In this document: in pieces, positions 19,777-28,711 of the stretch
How positions within the stretch are numbered: position 1 is the stretch's first letter
Layout of the letters: every line of letters starts with the position of its first letter
From: Janthinobacterium sp. GW456P
GTDB taxonomy: Bacteria; Pseudomonadota; Gammaproteobacteria; Burkholderiales; Burkholderiaceae_D
Assembly: GCF_002127655.1 (NCBI RefSeq)
Contig: NZ_NEHB01000013.1
Location: 232,101-296,100, forward strand
Direction of reading: 5' to 3'
Length of the DNA: 64,000 bases
Translations under genes and position numbers: made by a program
The notes under the pieces: generated by a model
What the model saw: only the letters and a program-made list of their open reading frames with translations
Databases searched by the model: none
Told to the model about the DNA's origin: nothing

Positions 19777-20844
19777 CTAAACGGCCTGCTGCCTGTCAAG
19801 CATCTCCTGCATGCGCCAGGCGCCGGGATTGGTGCCCGACCAGGTGCGAAACGCGTGGTTGAACGCGCTTTGTTCCTGGTAGCCGAGCAGGAAGGCGATG
19901 TCGATCAGCGACAAATCCGGCTCGCGCAGGTAGTCGCGCGCCAGGCCATACCTGGCCTGGTCCAGCAGGGCCTGGAAGCTGGTGCCCGCGTCGGCCAGCT
20001 TGCGCTGCAGGGTACGCGGCGTGACGGCCAGCGTGGCGGCAACGGTGGCCAGCCGCGCCGAACCCTGGCGCAAGCCTGCCACAATGGCCGCGTGCACCTG
20101 CGCGTCGACGGTGCCGCCAGTGTCCGTTTCCGCCTGGCGCTGCGCCAGCAGTTGTTCCGCATGCCGGCACAGCACGGAATACAGGCTGACGTCCGCGTTC
20201 GGCACGGGCCAGTCCAGCAATTGCGCATCGAAAGTGGCCGTGTTGGCGCCCGCGCCAAAGGCGGGCAGGCTGCCCAGCACGCGCACGTATTCGTCACGGT
20301 GCGCCGCGTGGCGCAGCAGGTCGCCGCCGCCATCGTGGCTGAACGCCAGCCGGGCCGGCGGCAGCGGCATGCCGGCCAGCCAGTCGCCGCTGACACGGAT
20401 GCCGGCAAAGACGCTGTCAACCAAATGCCGGCTGGCGCCCGGGTAGTTGCTGGCCCAGCGGTAATGCGCGATGGCGCCGTCGCGCTGCAGGGTCGAGCGG
20501 CCGAGGTCGTGCGCCAGCCGTTCATAGCGGGCCGTCTGTTCCAGCGCCTGGCCCACGTTGCTGCAACTGAGTAAGATCAAGCCGTAGGCGCTGTAAGTGC
20601 CCATGCGCACGCGCTGGCCCACGTGCAGGCCGAAATGCGCGTCGCCCGCCAGCAGCGCACCCGCATCGAGCAGGCGCACGTAGTTGCGCGCGGCCAGGCC
20701 CGGGCCAGGCGCGGACGCTTCCAGACCGTGCGGCGCCACGCCGGCCGCCTGCGCCAGGGTGACGCTATCGATGCCGTGGGCGCCGGCCGCTTCGAGCAGC
20801 GGCAGCAGATAGGCGCCGGCGACCCGGCCGTCAGTGCTTGTCAT
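19777..20844 (-). CDS. AraC-family regulator (arabinose-binding-domain subtype)
   Basis: The 355-aa protein has a large N-terminal domain of the Arabinose_bd/OruR type (residues about 10-210; GLILLSCSNVGQALEQTARY is typical) and a C-terminal AraC double HTH (RLATVAATLAVTPRTLQRKL and LSLIDIAFLLGYQEQSAFNHAF). It is divergent from the AGPS-like oxidase gene, 138 bp apart, which makes that operon its most likely target; the adjacent SDR gene may also belong to the regulon. The effector is unknown. Confidence 0.83.
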   Translation of the reverse strand: MTSTDGRVAGAYLLPLLEAAGAHGIDSVTLAQAAGVAPHGLEASAPGPGLAARNYVRLLDAGALLAGDAHFGLHVGQRVRMGTYSAYGLILLSCSNVGQALEQTARYERLAHDLGRSTLQRDGAIAHYRWASNYPGASRHLVDSVFAGIRVSGDWLAGMPLPPARLAFSHDGGGDLLRHAAHRDEYVRVLGSLPAFGAGANTATFDAQLLDWPVPNADVSLYSVLCRHAEQLLAQRQAETDTGGTVDAQVHAAIVAGLRQGSARLATVAATLAVTPRTLQRKLADAGTSFQALLDQARYGLARDYLREPDLSLIDIAFLLGYQEQSAFNHAFRTWSGTNPGAWRMQEMLDRQQAV

Positions 20845-20982
20845 GATGGAACAATGCGATTGTCATGAAAAACCAATACCCTTCGTCTGTGGCGGCATAT
20901 GCTATTGATCTGGCAAGAAATCAGGCAAGAACAGTATAGCAAGCCGCCGTGGCGCGCAACTGACCGAACACAGGGGATATCG

Positions 20983-22593
20983 ATGCAACGCTGGAATGGC
21001 TGGGGAGACGAGAGCATCACGTATGCGCTGGGCGAGGACGCGCTGGCATTTCTGGGCGAGCGGCTGGGGCCTGGCAGCCCCATTCCCGATGCCACCTTTG
21101 ACGACGCCTGCGCGCGGGTAGCAGCTTCGCGCCTGGCGCCGCATCCGCTGATCAACACCCAGCCTGCCACGCGCGTGCGCCATGCGCTCGGCCAAAGTCT
21201 GCCCGACTGGTTTAAATTACGCCACGGCCGCATCGGCGCGGTGCCCGACGGCGTGGCCTTTCCCGACAGCGCGCTGCAGGTGCGCCAGCTGCTCGCGTAT
21301 GCGCGTCAGGCGTGCGTGACCGTCATTCCCCATGGCGGCGGCACCAGCGTGGCCGGGCATTTGACGGTGGCGGCGGGGCCGCGCCCCGTGCTGTCGATCA
21401 GTCTCGTGCGCCTGTGCGCGCTGGGCCACCTGGACCGCGAGGCGCAGCTGGCCACGTTCGGCGCGGGTGTGTATGGCCCCGACCTGGAGGCGCAGCTGCG
21501 CGCGCATGGCTACACCCTGGGCCATTATCCGCAGTCGTTCGAGTATTCCACGTTGGGCGGCTGGATCGCCACACGCTCGTCGGGCCAGCAATCGCTGCGC
21601 TATGGCCGCATCGAGCAGCTGTTCGCGGGCGGCGAGGTGGAAACGCCGTCCGGCACCTTGAGCATCCCCACGTTTCCCGCTTCGGCGGCGGGCATCGACC
21701 TGCGCGAAATGGTGCTCGGCTCCGAAGGGCGGCTGGGCATCGTGACGCAGGCCACCGTGCGCGTCTCGCCGCTGCCGCCGTATGAGGCGTTCCACGCCGT
21801 GTTTTTTGCCGACTGGGGCCAGGCGCAGGCGGCCGTGCGGACGCTGGCCCAGTCACGCCTGTCCTTGTGCATGCTGCGCCTGTCGAACGCGGTCGAAACG
21901 CAAACCATGCTGACCCTGGCCGGCCATAAAAAACTCGTGGGACTGCTGGAACGCTATCTGTCGCTGCGCGGCTGCGGCGAAGGCAAGTGCATGCTGATGC
22001 TGGGCGTCAGCGGCGACGAGAAACCGGCGCGCGCGGCCCTGCGCGGGGCGCTGGCGCTGGCGCGGCGGAACGGGGGCGTGCATGTGGGGCGCCACATGGG
22101 CGACAAGTGGAAGCAGGGACGCTTTCGCAACGTCTACCTGCGCAACGCCGCGTGGGAACACGGCTACGTCATCGACACGGTGGAAACAGCCGTCGACTGG
22201 CCAGGCGTGGCGCCCATGATGGCGGCGCTGGAGCAGGCGGGAGCCCGCGCGCTGGCGCAGCACGGCGAGCAGGTGCACGCCTACACGCATTTGTCGCACG
22301 TGTATGCGCAGGGTGCCAGCGTCTATACCACCTATGTGTACCGGCTGGCGCCCACCTTTGAAGAAAACATGGCGCGCTGGCGCAGTTTGAAAGACGCGGC
22401 CAGCGCCGCCATCGTCGCCAACGGCGGCACCATCAGCCACCAGCATGGCGTGGGCACGGACCACGCGCCGTGGCTGATGGTCGAAAAGGGAGCGCTGGGC
22501 ATCGCCGCCATGCGCGCACTGCTGCGCCAGTTCGACCCGCAGGGCATGATGAACCCCGGCAAACTGCTGCCCGACGCCGGCGGCACGTCATGA
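20983..22593 (+). CDS. FAD-binding oxidase, alkyl-DHAP-synthase-like
   Basis: The 536-aa flavoprotein is of the VAO/PCMH superfamily. The PCMH FAD-binding domain occupies about residues 80-260 (VIPHGGGTSVAGHL for the pyrophosphate, MVLGSEGRLGIVTQATVRV), with a C-terminal cap to about 530. Near the end SHQHGVGTDH resembles the SHHHGVG signature of alkylglycerone-phosphate synthase more than the glycolate oxidase equivalent. It starts at the ATG after AGGGGA and overlaps the next gene by four bases (ATGA). Context with GlpD-like and FGGY proteins suggests glycerol-phosphate-type substrates. Specific function is inferred. Confidence 0.75.
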   Translation: MQRWNGWGDESITYALGEDALAFLGERLGPGSPIPDATFDDACARVAASRLAPHPLINTQPATRVRHALGQSLPDWFKLRHGRIGAVPDGVAFPDSALQVRQLLAYARQACVTVIPHGGGTSVAGHLTVAAGPRPVLSISLVRLCALGHLDREAQLATFGAGVYGPDLEAQLRAHGYTLGHYPQSFEYSTLGGWIATRSSGQQSLRYGRIEQLFAGGEVETPSGTLSIPTFPASAAGIDLREMVLGSEGRLGIVTQATVRVSPLPPYEAFHAVFFADWGQAQAAVRTLAQSRLSLCMLRLSNAVETQTMLTLAGHKKLVGLLERYLSLRGCGEGKCMLMLGVSGDEKPARAALRGALALARRNGGVHVGRHMGDKWKQGRFRNVYLRNAAWEHGYVIDTVETAVDWPGVAPMMAALEQAGARALAQHGEQVHAYTHLSHVYAQGASVYTTYVYRLAPTFEENMARWRSLKDAASAAIVANGGTISHQHGVGTDHAPWLMVEKGALGIAAMRALLRQFDPQGMMNPGKLLPDAGGTS

Positions 22594-24158
22594 ACAGGGC
22601 GGACTTGCCTGGCCTCCTGGCGCGCGAGTGGGATGTGCTGATCGTCGGCGGCGGCATCACAGGTGCCGGCATCCTGCTGGAAGCGGCGCGGCGCGGCTTG
22701 ACGGCGCTGCTGGTGGAACAGCGCGATTTCGCCTGGGGCACGTCGAGCCGGTCATCAAAGCTGGTGCACGGCGGCTTGCGCTACCTGAAGCAGGGACAGT
22801 TCGCCATGACGCGCGAGTCGGTGCACGAGCGGGTAGCCTTGCTGGCGGATGCGGCCGGGCTGGTCGAGCCGCAAGGCTTCGCCTTCGGCGACTACACGGG
22901 CAGGAAGCCGGGGCGGCGCCAGTTCATGCTGGGCCTGGCCATCTACGACGTGATGGCGGGCCGGCGCGCGCGCCGCTATGTCGACGCGCTTGACTTTGCC
23001 ATGCTGGCGCCGCACGTCCGGCGCGACGAGCTGCGCGGCGGCATGCTGTACCAGGACGCCAAGACGGACGACGCGCGCCTGGTGCTGCGCGTGCTGCAGG
23101 AGGCACGGCGCCATGGCGGCGTGGCCGTCAATTACCTGGGCGTGGCGTCGCTGCTGCGCGAAGATGGCAAGGTCGCCGGCGCCACCTTGCACGATGCGGC
23201 CGGCGGCGCGACATTCACCACGCGCGCGCGCCTGGTGATCAGTGCCACGGGCGCCTGGGCCGACGCCTTGCGCGGGCAAGTCGGCGCGCCGCCGAAACTG
23301 CGGCCCCTGCGCGGCAGCCATCTGCTGCTGCCGGCCTGGCGTTTGCCGCTGGCGCAAGCCGTCAGCCTGATGCATCCGCACGATGGCCGCCCCGTGTTTG
23401 CGTATCCGTGGGAGGGCGTAACCCTGGTGGGTACCACCGATGTCGACCACGGCGCCAGCCTGGACCTGGAGCCGGCCATCACGCGCGGCGAACTCGATTA
23501 CCTGCTGGTGGCGCTGCGCTGGCAATTCCCGCAGCTGGCACTGGGCGAAGACGACGTGCTGGCCACGTTTGCCGGCGTGCGTCCGGTGATCGACAGCGGC
23601 CGGCTTGACCCGTCGAAGGAAGCGCGCGAACATGCGCTATGGCTGGAAAACGGCTTGCTGACGGTGGCGGGCGGCAAGCTGACGACGTTTCGCGTGATCG
23701 CCCTCGATGCATTGCGCCGCGCCGCGCCGCTGCTGCCGGGCTGGCAGGCGGATTTGCGTCCCTTGCCGATTTTCGACGCCACGCCGCCCTTGTCGGGCAA
23801 AGCCTTGCTGCTCGACGGCGAGCAGCGCGCGCGCCTGCTGGGCCGTCATGGCGCCGCCGCGCAGGCGCTGTGCGATGCGGCGCGGGACGGTGAACTGGCG
23901 CCGATACCCGGCACGCAGACGCTGTGGGCGCAGCTGCGCTGGGGCGCACGCATGGAAGATGTGCGGCACCTGGACGACTTGCTGCTGCGGCGCACGCGCC
24001 TCGGTTTGCAGCTGGCCGGCGGCGCGCTTGCTATCATGCCGCGCCTGCGCGCCGTCTGTCAGCATGAACTGGGCTGGGACGATGCGCGCTGGGAGGAAGA
24101 ACAGCAGCGCTACCTGGCCTTGTGGCGCCGCCATTACAGCGTGCCGCGGGGCGATTGA
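22590..24158 (+). CDS. GlpD-like FAD-dependent glycerol-3-phosphate dehydrogenase
   Basis: The 522-aa enzyme begins with an FAD dinucleotide fold, VLIVGGGITGAGILLEAARR, followed by FAWGTSSRSSKLVHGGLRYL, the GlpD family signature. It contains VGTTDVDHG and GVRPVIDSG, and a C-terminal helical cap. It would oxidise glycerol-3-phosphate, or a close analogue, to a dihydroxyacetone-phosphate product, passing electrons to the quinone pool at the membrane. It overlaps the AGPS-like gene by ATGA and is followed by a small protein and an FGGY kinase. Whether it is the housekeeping GlpD or a pathway-specific paralogue cannot be told; the neighbourhood (no glpF/glpR) favours the latter. Confidence 0.8.
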   Translation: MNRADLPGLLAREWDVLIVGGGITGAGILLEAARRGLTALLVEQRDFAWGTSSRSSKLVHGGLRYLKQGQFAMTRESVHERVALLADAAGLVEPQGFAFGDYTGRKPGRRQFMLGLAIYDVMAGRRARRYVDALDFAMLAPHVRRDELRGGMLYQDAKTDDARLVLRVLQEARRHGGVAVNYLGVASLLREDGKVAGATLHDAAGGATFTTRARLVISATGAWADALRGQVGAPPKLRPLRGSHLLLPAWRLPLAQAVSLMHPHDGRPVFAYPWEGVTLVGTTDVDHGASLDLEPAITRGELDYLLVALRWQFPQLALGEDDVLATFAGVRPVIDSGRLDPSKEAREHALWLENGLLTVAGGKLTTFRVIALDALRRAAPLLPGWQADLRPLPIFDATPPLSGKALLLDGEQRARLLGRHGAAAQALCDAARDGELAPIPGTQTLWAQLRWGARMEDVRHLDDLLLRRTRLGLQLAGGALAIMPRLRAVCQHELGWDDARWEEEQQRYLALWRRHYSVPRGD

Positions 24159-24186
24159 AAAACCATAAGAAAGTAAGGAGAGCATC

Positions 24187-24504
24187 ATCGACACCATCCT
24201 GTTTGGCCAGATCCTGGCACTGGGCGACGCGCGCATCACCTACGACAGCCTGTCGCCGCTGGACTTGCGCCAGCCCGTGGCCGCCCTTGTCGACGAGCTG
24301 GGCGAAGACCTGCTGCAAATCACGTGCGCGAATGGCGACATCGTCGACGTGGGCTGGTATCCGGCCTGGAACGAACAGGGGCGCTTGCGCGTGGTGGCGG
24401 TGCGCGGCCAGGACTGGGAAGCGCCCGCCTTCAGCGCACAGCCGGACAAGGATCCGCAAGCGCTGCTGCAGGCGCTGCGCGCCGCGCTCGCCAGCCTGGC
24501 ATAG
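24187..24504 (+). CDS. Small protein of unknown function with apparent AUC start codon
   Basis: The frame encodes about 105 aa, is closed upstream by TAA at 24166-24168, and lies between the GlpD-like and kinase genes, 4 bases from the kinase ATG. A strong AAGGAG (24175-24180) sits 6 nt before an ATC codon at 24187 (another ATC precedes it). No ATG, GTG or TTG occurs in frame until TTG at 24265, which has no ribosome-binding site and would remove a coding-looking segment (FGQILALGDARITYDSLSPL). Either initiation is at AUC, or the start was lost by mutation or sequence error. The protein is acidic with no membrane segment or known motif. Confidence 0.6.
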   Translation: MDTILFGQILALGDARITYDSLSPLDLRQPVAALVDELGEDLLQITCANGDIVDVGWYPAWNEQGRLRVVAVRGQDWEAPAFSAQPDKDPQALLQALRAALASLA

Positions 24505-24507
24505 GCG

Positions 24508-26085
24508 ATGACCAGCGTCTCCGGCCAGGGGCCGTACATTCTTGCCATCGACAATGGCACGCAGAGCGTGCGCGCGCTGCTGTTCGACCGGGACGGGACG
24601 CTGGCGGCGAAGGCGCAAGTGTTCCTGGAAGCGTATTACTCGGACCACCCCGGCTGGGCCGAACACGACGCCGACGGTTACTGGCAAGCCGTGTGCGCAG
24701 CGTGCCAGCAGCTGTGGCGCGGCACGGCCATCGACAAATCCTTGGTGGCCGGCGTGGCCGTGACGACGCAGCGCGGCACGGTGGTCAACGTGGACGAACA
24801 CGGCACACCGCTGCGGCCCGCCATCACCTGGCTGGACCAGCGCAGCACGCGCGACGTTCCCCCACTGGCGCCATGGTGGCGCGCGCTTTTTCGCGCCACG
24901 CGCCTCGACGGCACGATCGGCTACTTCCGCCGCGAGGCCGAGATCAACTGGATCGCGGCGCACCAGCCCGACATCTGGCGCCGCACGCACAAATTCCTGC
25001 TGCTGTCGGGTTTTTTGAACCACCGCCTCTGCGGACGCTACGTCGATTCGACGGGCTCGCAGGTGGCGTATATCCCGTTCGACTACAAGCGCCATGCCTG
25101 GGCCGGGCGCTTCGACTGGAAGTGGCAGGCGCTGGCGATCAAGCCTGCCATGCTGCCCGAGCTGGTGGCGCCGGGCACGCGCATGGGCGCCATCACGGCA
25201 TCGGCCGCCGCGGCGACGGGCATTCTTGAGGGCACGCCGCTGCTGGCGGCGGCCGCCGACAAGGCGTGCGAGGTGCTGGGCGCCGGCTGCGTCGAGCCGC
25301 ACGTGGCGTGCCTGAGCTACGGCACCACGGCCACCATCAACACGACCAACCGCAAGTACGTGGAAGTGACGCGTTTTATTCCGCCGTATCCGGCCGCCAT
25401 GCCGGGCGCCTACAGCACGGAAGTGCAGATTTTCCGCGGCTACTGGATGGTCAACTGGTTCAAGGAACAGTTCGGCGACCGGGAACGGGCGGCGGCCGCC
25501 GAGGATGGCACGGGCTTGTCGGCCGAAGCGCTGTTCGACCGCCTGGTCGACGCCGTGCCGCCCGGCTCCATGGGCCTGATGCTGCAGCCGTACTGGAGTC
25601 CCGGCATCAAGGTGCCGGGGCCGGAAGCGAAGGGCGCCATGATCGGTTTCGGCGACGTGCACACGCGCGCGCACATCTACCGCGCCATCCTCGAAGGCCT
25701 CGCGTATGCGCTGCGCGAGGGCAGGGAGCGCATCGAGCGGCGCAGCGGCATCGCCATCACCGAGCTGCGCGTCGCGGGCGGCGGCTCGCAAAGCGATGCG
25801 GCCATGCAGCTGACGGCCGACATCTTCGGCTTGCCGGCCGCGCGCGCCCACGTGTATGAAAGCTCGGGCCTGGGCGCGGCCATCGCCGCCAGCGTGGGCC
25901 TGGGCTGGCATGCAAACTTTCCCGCCGCCGTGCAAGCGATGACGCGCAAGGGCAAGGTCTTCCAGCCCCATCCCCAGCACCGCAAAATCTACGAGCAGCT
26001 GTACCGGCGCGTGTATCGCAAGATGTATGCGCGGCTGCAGCCGCTGTACCGCGAGATTGCCGACATCACCGGCTATCCGGAATAA
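24508..26085 (+). CDS. FGGY-family carbohydrate kinase
   Basis: The 525-aa kinase has the two FGGY actin-like domains: N-terminal phosphate loop ILAIDNGTQSVRALLFDRDG, VTTQRGTVVNVDEHG, ITWLDQRS, and C-terminal CLSYGTTATIN and ELRVAGGGSQSDAAMQ for ATP binding. Members phosphorylate glycerol, xylulose, ribulose and related polyols; the sequence alone does not fix the substrate. As last gene of the AGPS-like/GlpD-like operon, a glycerol-like substrate feeding the GlpD-like enzyme is plausible. Confidence 0.82.
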   Translation: MTSVSGQGPYILAIDNGTQSVRALLFDRDGTLAAKAQVFLEAYYSDHPGWAEHDADGYWQAVCAACQQLWRGTAIDKSLVAGVAVTTQRGTVVNVDEHGTPLRPAITWLDQRSTRDVPPLAPWWRALFRATRLDGTIGYFRREAEINWIAAHQPDIWRRTHKFLLLSGFLNHRLCGRYVDSTGSQVAYIPFDYKRHAWAGRFDWKWQALAIKPAMLPELVAPGTRMGAITASAAAATGILEGTPLLAAAADKACEVLGAGCVEPHVACLSYGTTATINTTNRKYVEVTRFIPPYPAAMPGAYSTEVQIFRGYWMVNWFKEQFGDRERAAAAEDGTGLSAEALFDRLVDAVPPGSMGLMLQPYWSPGIKVPGPEAKGAMIGFGDVHTRAHIYRAILEGLAYALREGRERIERRSGIAITELRVAGGGSQSDAAMQLTADIFGLPAARAHVYESSGLGAAIAASVGLGWHANFPAAVQAMTRKGKVFQPHPQHRKIYEQLYRRVYRKMYARLQPLYREIADITGYPE

Positions 26086-26103
26086 CTAGGCTTTCAATGC
26101 TAT

Positions 26104-26122
26104 TGCGAATCATTCTCATCCG
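26104..26122 (+). promoter_or_regulatory. Fur-box-like site upstream of the TonB receptor
   Basis: TGCGAATCATTCTCATC (26104-26120) matches the overlapping 7-1-7 Fur consensus (TGATAATCATTATCA) at most positions. It lies about 210 bp before the receptor start. This suggests iron repression; a footprint or Fur-null expression test would settle it. A GC hairpin (26177-26186/26192-26201) lies in the presumed leader. Confidence 0.55.
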
Positions 26123-26330
26123 GTATATGATGTGTTCCGCATTTCACCAAGGCAACGTATCCCGGTGACTGCAGTGCGCCGCCGGCCATGCGCCGGCGGC
26201 GTGTCCGCGCGGGCAGGATTCCGCCGCAACGCTTCCGTCAACGCCGCCGCTTGATCGTGCACCGCCTGTCCTCTGCCCAGCGTTTTTTCATTCCACAAGC
26301 ATGAAGCAGCAAACCCAGGCAAGGATAGCG

Positions 26331-28601
26331 ATGAAGAGCAGCAAACAAGGATGGACCCCGCTGGCAGCCGCGCTGGCGCTGGCATTGGGCGGCGCGCACG
26401 GCCATGCGCGGGCGGCGGCGATGGCCGACAAGTCCGAGAAGGCTGACGCCGTGCAGATGCCCGCCATCAGCGTGTTTGGCGACGCCATCAGCGCCGGCAC
26501 GGCCGGACGCTCGTATATCAGCAGCGCCGACATCGAACGCCAGCAGGCCGACAATGTCGCGTCCCTGCTCGACACCTTGCCCGGCGTGGACCTGGCCGGC
26601 ACGGCCCGTCCCAGCGGCCAGAGCCTCAATATCTGGGGCTTCAACAAAGTGCAGGACGTGAAGGTCATCCTTGACGGCGTGCCCAAGGGCTTCGAGAAAT
26701 ACCGGCAAGGTTCCATTTTCATCGAGCCGGAACTGATCAAGCAGATCGAAGTGAACAAGGGCGCGCATACGAGCTTGTACGGCAATGGCGGCTTCGGCGG
26801 CGTCATCACGGTCGAGACCAAGGATGCGCAGGACTTGCTCGAAGGCGGCGAGAAAGCGGGCGCCATGCTCAAGTACTCGCGCCACTCGAACAATGGCGAA
26901 AACGACGCCACCGTGGCCGTCTACGGCCGCACGGAAGACGGCCGCTTCGATGCGATGGCCTTCACCACGCGGCGCAAGTCGGACGATGTGCGCAAGCCAG
27001 ACGGCAAGCCATTCCGCTTTTCCGCCATCGACGCGCCATCGAGCCTGGCCAAGCTGAATATCCGGCTGACGCCGGAGCAGCTGCTGACCCTGACGGCGAT
27101 GAAGAGCGGCAGTTCGGGCTGGGGCCCGTTCGCCGCCATGGGCGAGGACGTGCCCACGCCGACCGAGGCGGAAATCAAGAAGTACGGGCTGGAAGAGGCG
27201 TGGCAGCGCAAGGCCGTCTACCGCGACCAGGACGATGATACGTATTCCGTGAAGTGGCAGTACGCGCCGCAAGATAATCCCTGGATCAAGCTGACGGCCA
27301 GCGCCGGCTATTCGCACACGGACCAGCATGACAAGCGCCTGCCATCGGCTTCGCTGGGTTCCTACCTGGGGTCCTTGGGCAACGAGAGCTGGGCCTCGTA
27401 CGTGGACCGCATCGCGGAAGTGCGCAACGAAAGCGCGTTTGCGACGGGCGCCGTGTCGCACGTGCTGCAAATGGGCCTGCAATGGCACAAGAATGTGCGC
27501 GACACCCTGATGTACTACCCGTCGTCGACGGCATTGAAGGACCCCAGCTATAACTACGGCTACTTCCAGCCCTACTACATGCCGGCCGGGCGCCAGGAAA
27601 CCACGGGCCTGTATCTGCAGGATGCGATGACGTATGGCGACCTGACGCTGACGGCGGCCCTGCGCCACGACCGGGTCGTCTCCGAGGGCGTGCCGAACAA
27701 GGCGCCGCGCTACAACAGCCCGCTGGCGGCGGCCGGCCACGACTTCAGCGAAAAGGCGCACGCAGACTGGTCGCCCCGTCTGGGCCTGTTCTGGAAGGCG
27801 TCCAGTACGCTGGCCTTGTTCGGCGACTTGAGCCGCACCTGGCGCGCGCCCACGATCGACGAGATGTATTCGAACGAATACTATGTGTCGTCCAGGCTCG
27901 GTTCATCGACGCCGGGCACCAGCCGCGACCTGGCTGTCGAGCGCGTGACGGCCGTGCGCGCGGGCGCCATGCTGCACCGCCAGAACGTCTTCATGGAGCG
28001 CGACGATGCGCAGCTGCGCCTGACGGCGTACCAGAACCGTGTCAGCGACAATATCGGTCCGCGTCTGGGCATTCTGGTCGAAGGCTATGTGCCGGGATCG
28101 GGCAAGGTGCCGCCAGCGCTGTCGTCCTACCGCAACCTGGCCGGTTTCCATACGCAGGGCGTGGAAGTGGAGTCCTACTACAACTCGCCGCGCCTGTTTG
28201 CCAGCGCCTCGCTGTCGAAGCAGCGCGGCACCCGCAGCGGTTCGCAACGCGACCCGTGGGGCCGGGACGAACCCGTGTCGACCATCGCACCCGATAAATT
28301 GATGGCGGGCCTGGGCTGGCGCATGCCCGACCTTGGGGCCAGCATCGGCTGGCAGGGCCGCTTCGTGGCGAAGCAGGACCGTGTCCTGCCAGTGGGCAAT
28401 GTGTACCGCTTGCCGCCGTCGAAAGGCTATGCGCTGCACACCCTGTTCGCCTCATGGAATGGCAGGCAGGGCGTGTGGCGCGGCACGGAGGTGCGGCTGA
28501 CGGTCGATAATGTCTTCAACCGCAATTACATGCCCTACCTGAGCGAGGCGGTGACAGGAGTGGGGCGCAATGCGAAATTGAGCGTGTCCAGAAAATTTTG
28601 A
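26331..28601 (+). CDS. TonB-dependent haem/transferrin-type outer-membrane receptor
   Basis: The 756-aa receptor has an N-terminal signal peptide (ending about ARA-AAM) and a possible TonB box in MPAISVFGDA. The plug domain (about 50-170) contains SLLDTLPGVDL and the typical GAHTSLYGNGGFGGVI. A 22-strand barrel follows, ending in terminal phenylalanine (KLSVSRKF), as required for BAM insertion. It resembles the haemoglobin/transferrin/lactoferrin receptor class. The ATG at 26331 has AAGGA upstream; an in-frame ATG at 26301 would add ten residues. The Fur-like site supports an iron or haem role. No haem-degradation or transport genes are adjacent. Confidence 0.83.
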   Translation: MKSSKQGWTPLAAALALALGGAHGHARAAAMADKSEKADAVQMPAISVFGDAISAGTAGRSYISSADIERQQADNVASLLDTLPGVDLAGTARPSGQSLNIWGFNKVQDVKVILDGVPKGFEKYRQGSIFIEPELIKQIEVNKGAHTSLYGNGGFGGVITVETKDAQDLLEGGEKAGAMLKYSRHSNNGENDATVAVYGRTEDGRFDAMAFTTRRKSDDVRKPDGKPFRFSAIDAPSSLAKLNIRLTPEQLLTLTAMKSGSSGWGPFAAMGEDVPTPTEAEIKKYGLEEAWQRKAVYRDQDDDTYSVKWQYAPQDNPWIKLTASAGYSHTDQHDKRLPSASLGSYLGSLGNESWASYVDRIAEVRNESAFATGAVSHVLQMGLQWHKNVRDTLMYYPSSTALKDPSYNYGYFQPYYMPAGRQETTGLYLQDAMTYGDLTLTAALRHDRVVSEGVPNKAPRYNSPLAAAGHDFSEKAHADWSPRLGLFWKASSTLALFGDLSRTWRAPTIDEMYSNEYYVSSRLGSSTPGTSRDLAVERVTAVRAGAMLHRQNVFMERDDAQLRLTAYQNRVSDNIGPRLGILVEGYVPGSGKVPPALSSYRNLAGFHTQGVEVESYYNSPRLFASASLSKQRGTRSGSQRDPWGRDEPVSTIAPDKLMAGLGWRMPDLGASIGWQGRFVAKQDRVLPVGNVYRLPPSKGYALHTLFASWNGRQGVWRGTEVRLTVDNVFNRNYMPYLSEAVTGVGRNAKLSVSRKF

Positions 28602-28711
28602 TTCGCTTTGAGAACGGCGGGCCGGAGACGCTTGGCCCGGAGTGCCTTTTTTTGTGACTTGGGCCTACTCCCGATCCGTTGCATGTTCCGTTGAACTTCC
28701 AACTTCAAACG

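Noticed and set aside
26177-26201. GC hairpin CGCCGCCGGC/GCCGGCGGCG as a terminator of the kinase operon
   Set aside because: No T-run follows and it lies after the Fur-like site, so it is more likely a leader structure or chance.
28619-28652. Terminator after the TonB receptor gene
   Set aside because: A T-run is present, but the only clear stem (GGGCC/GGCCC) is separated from it by 9 bp; too weak to call.
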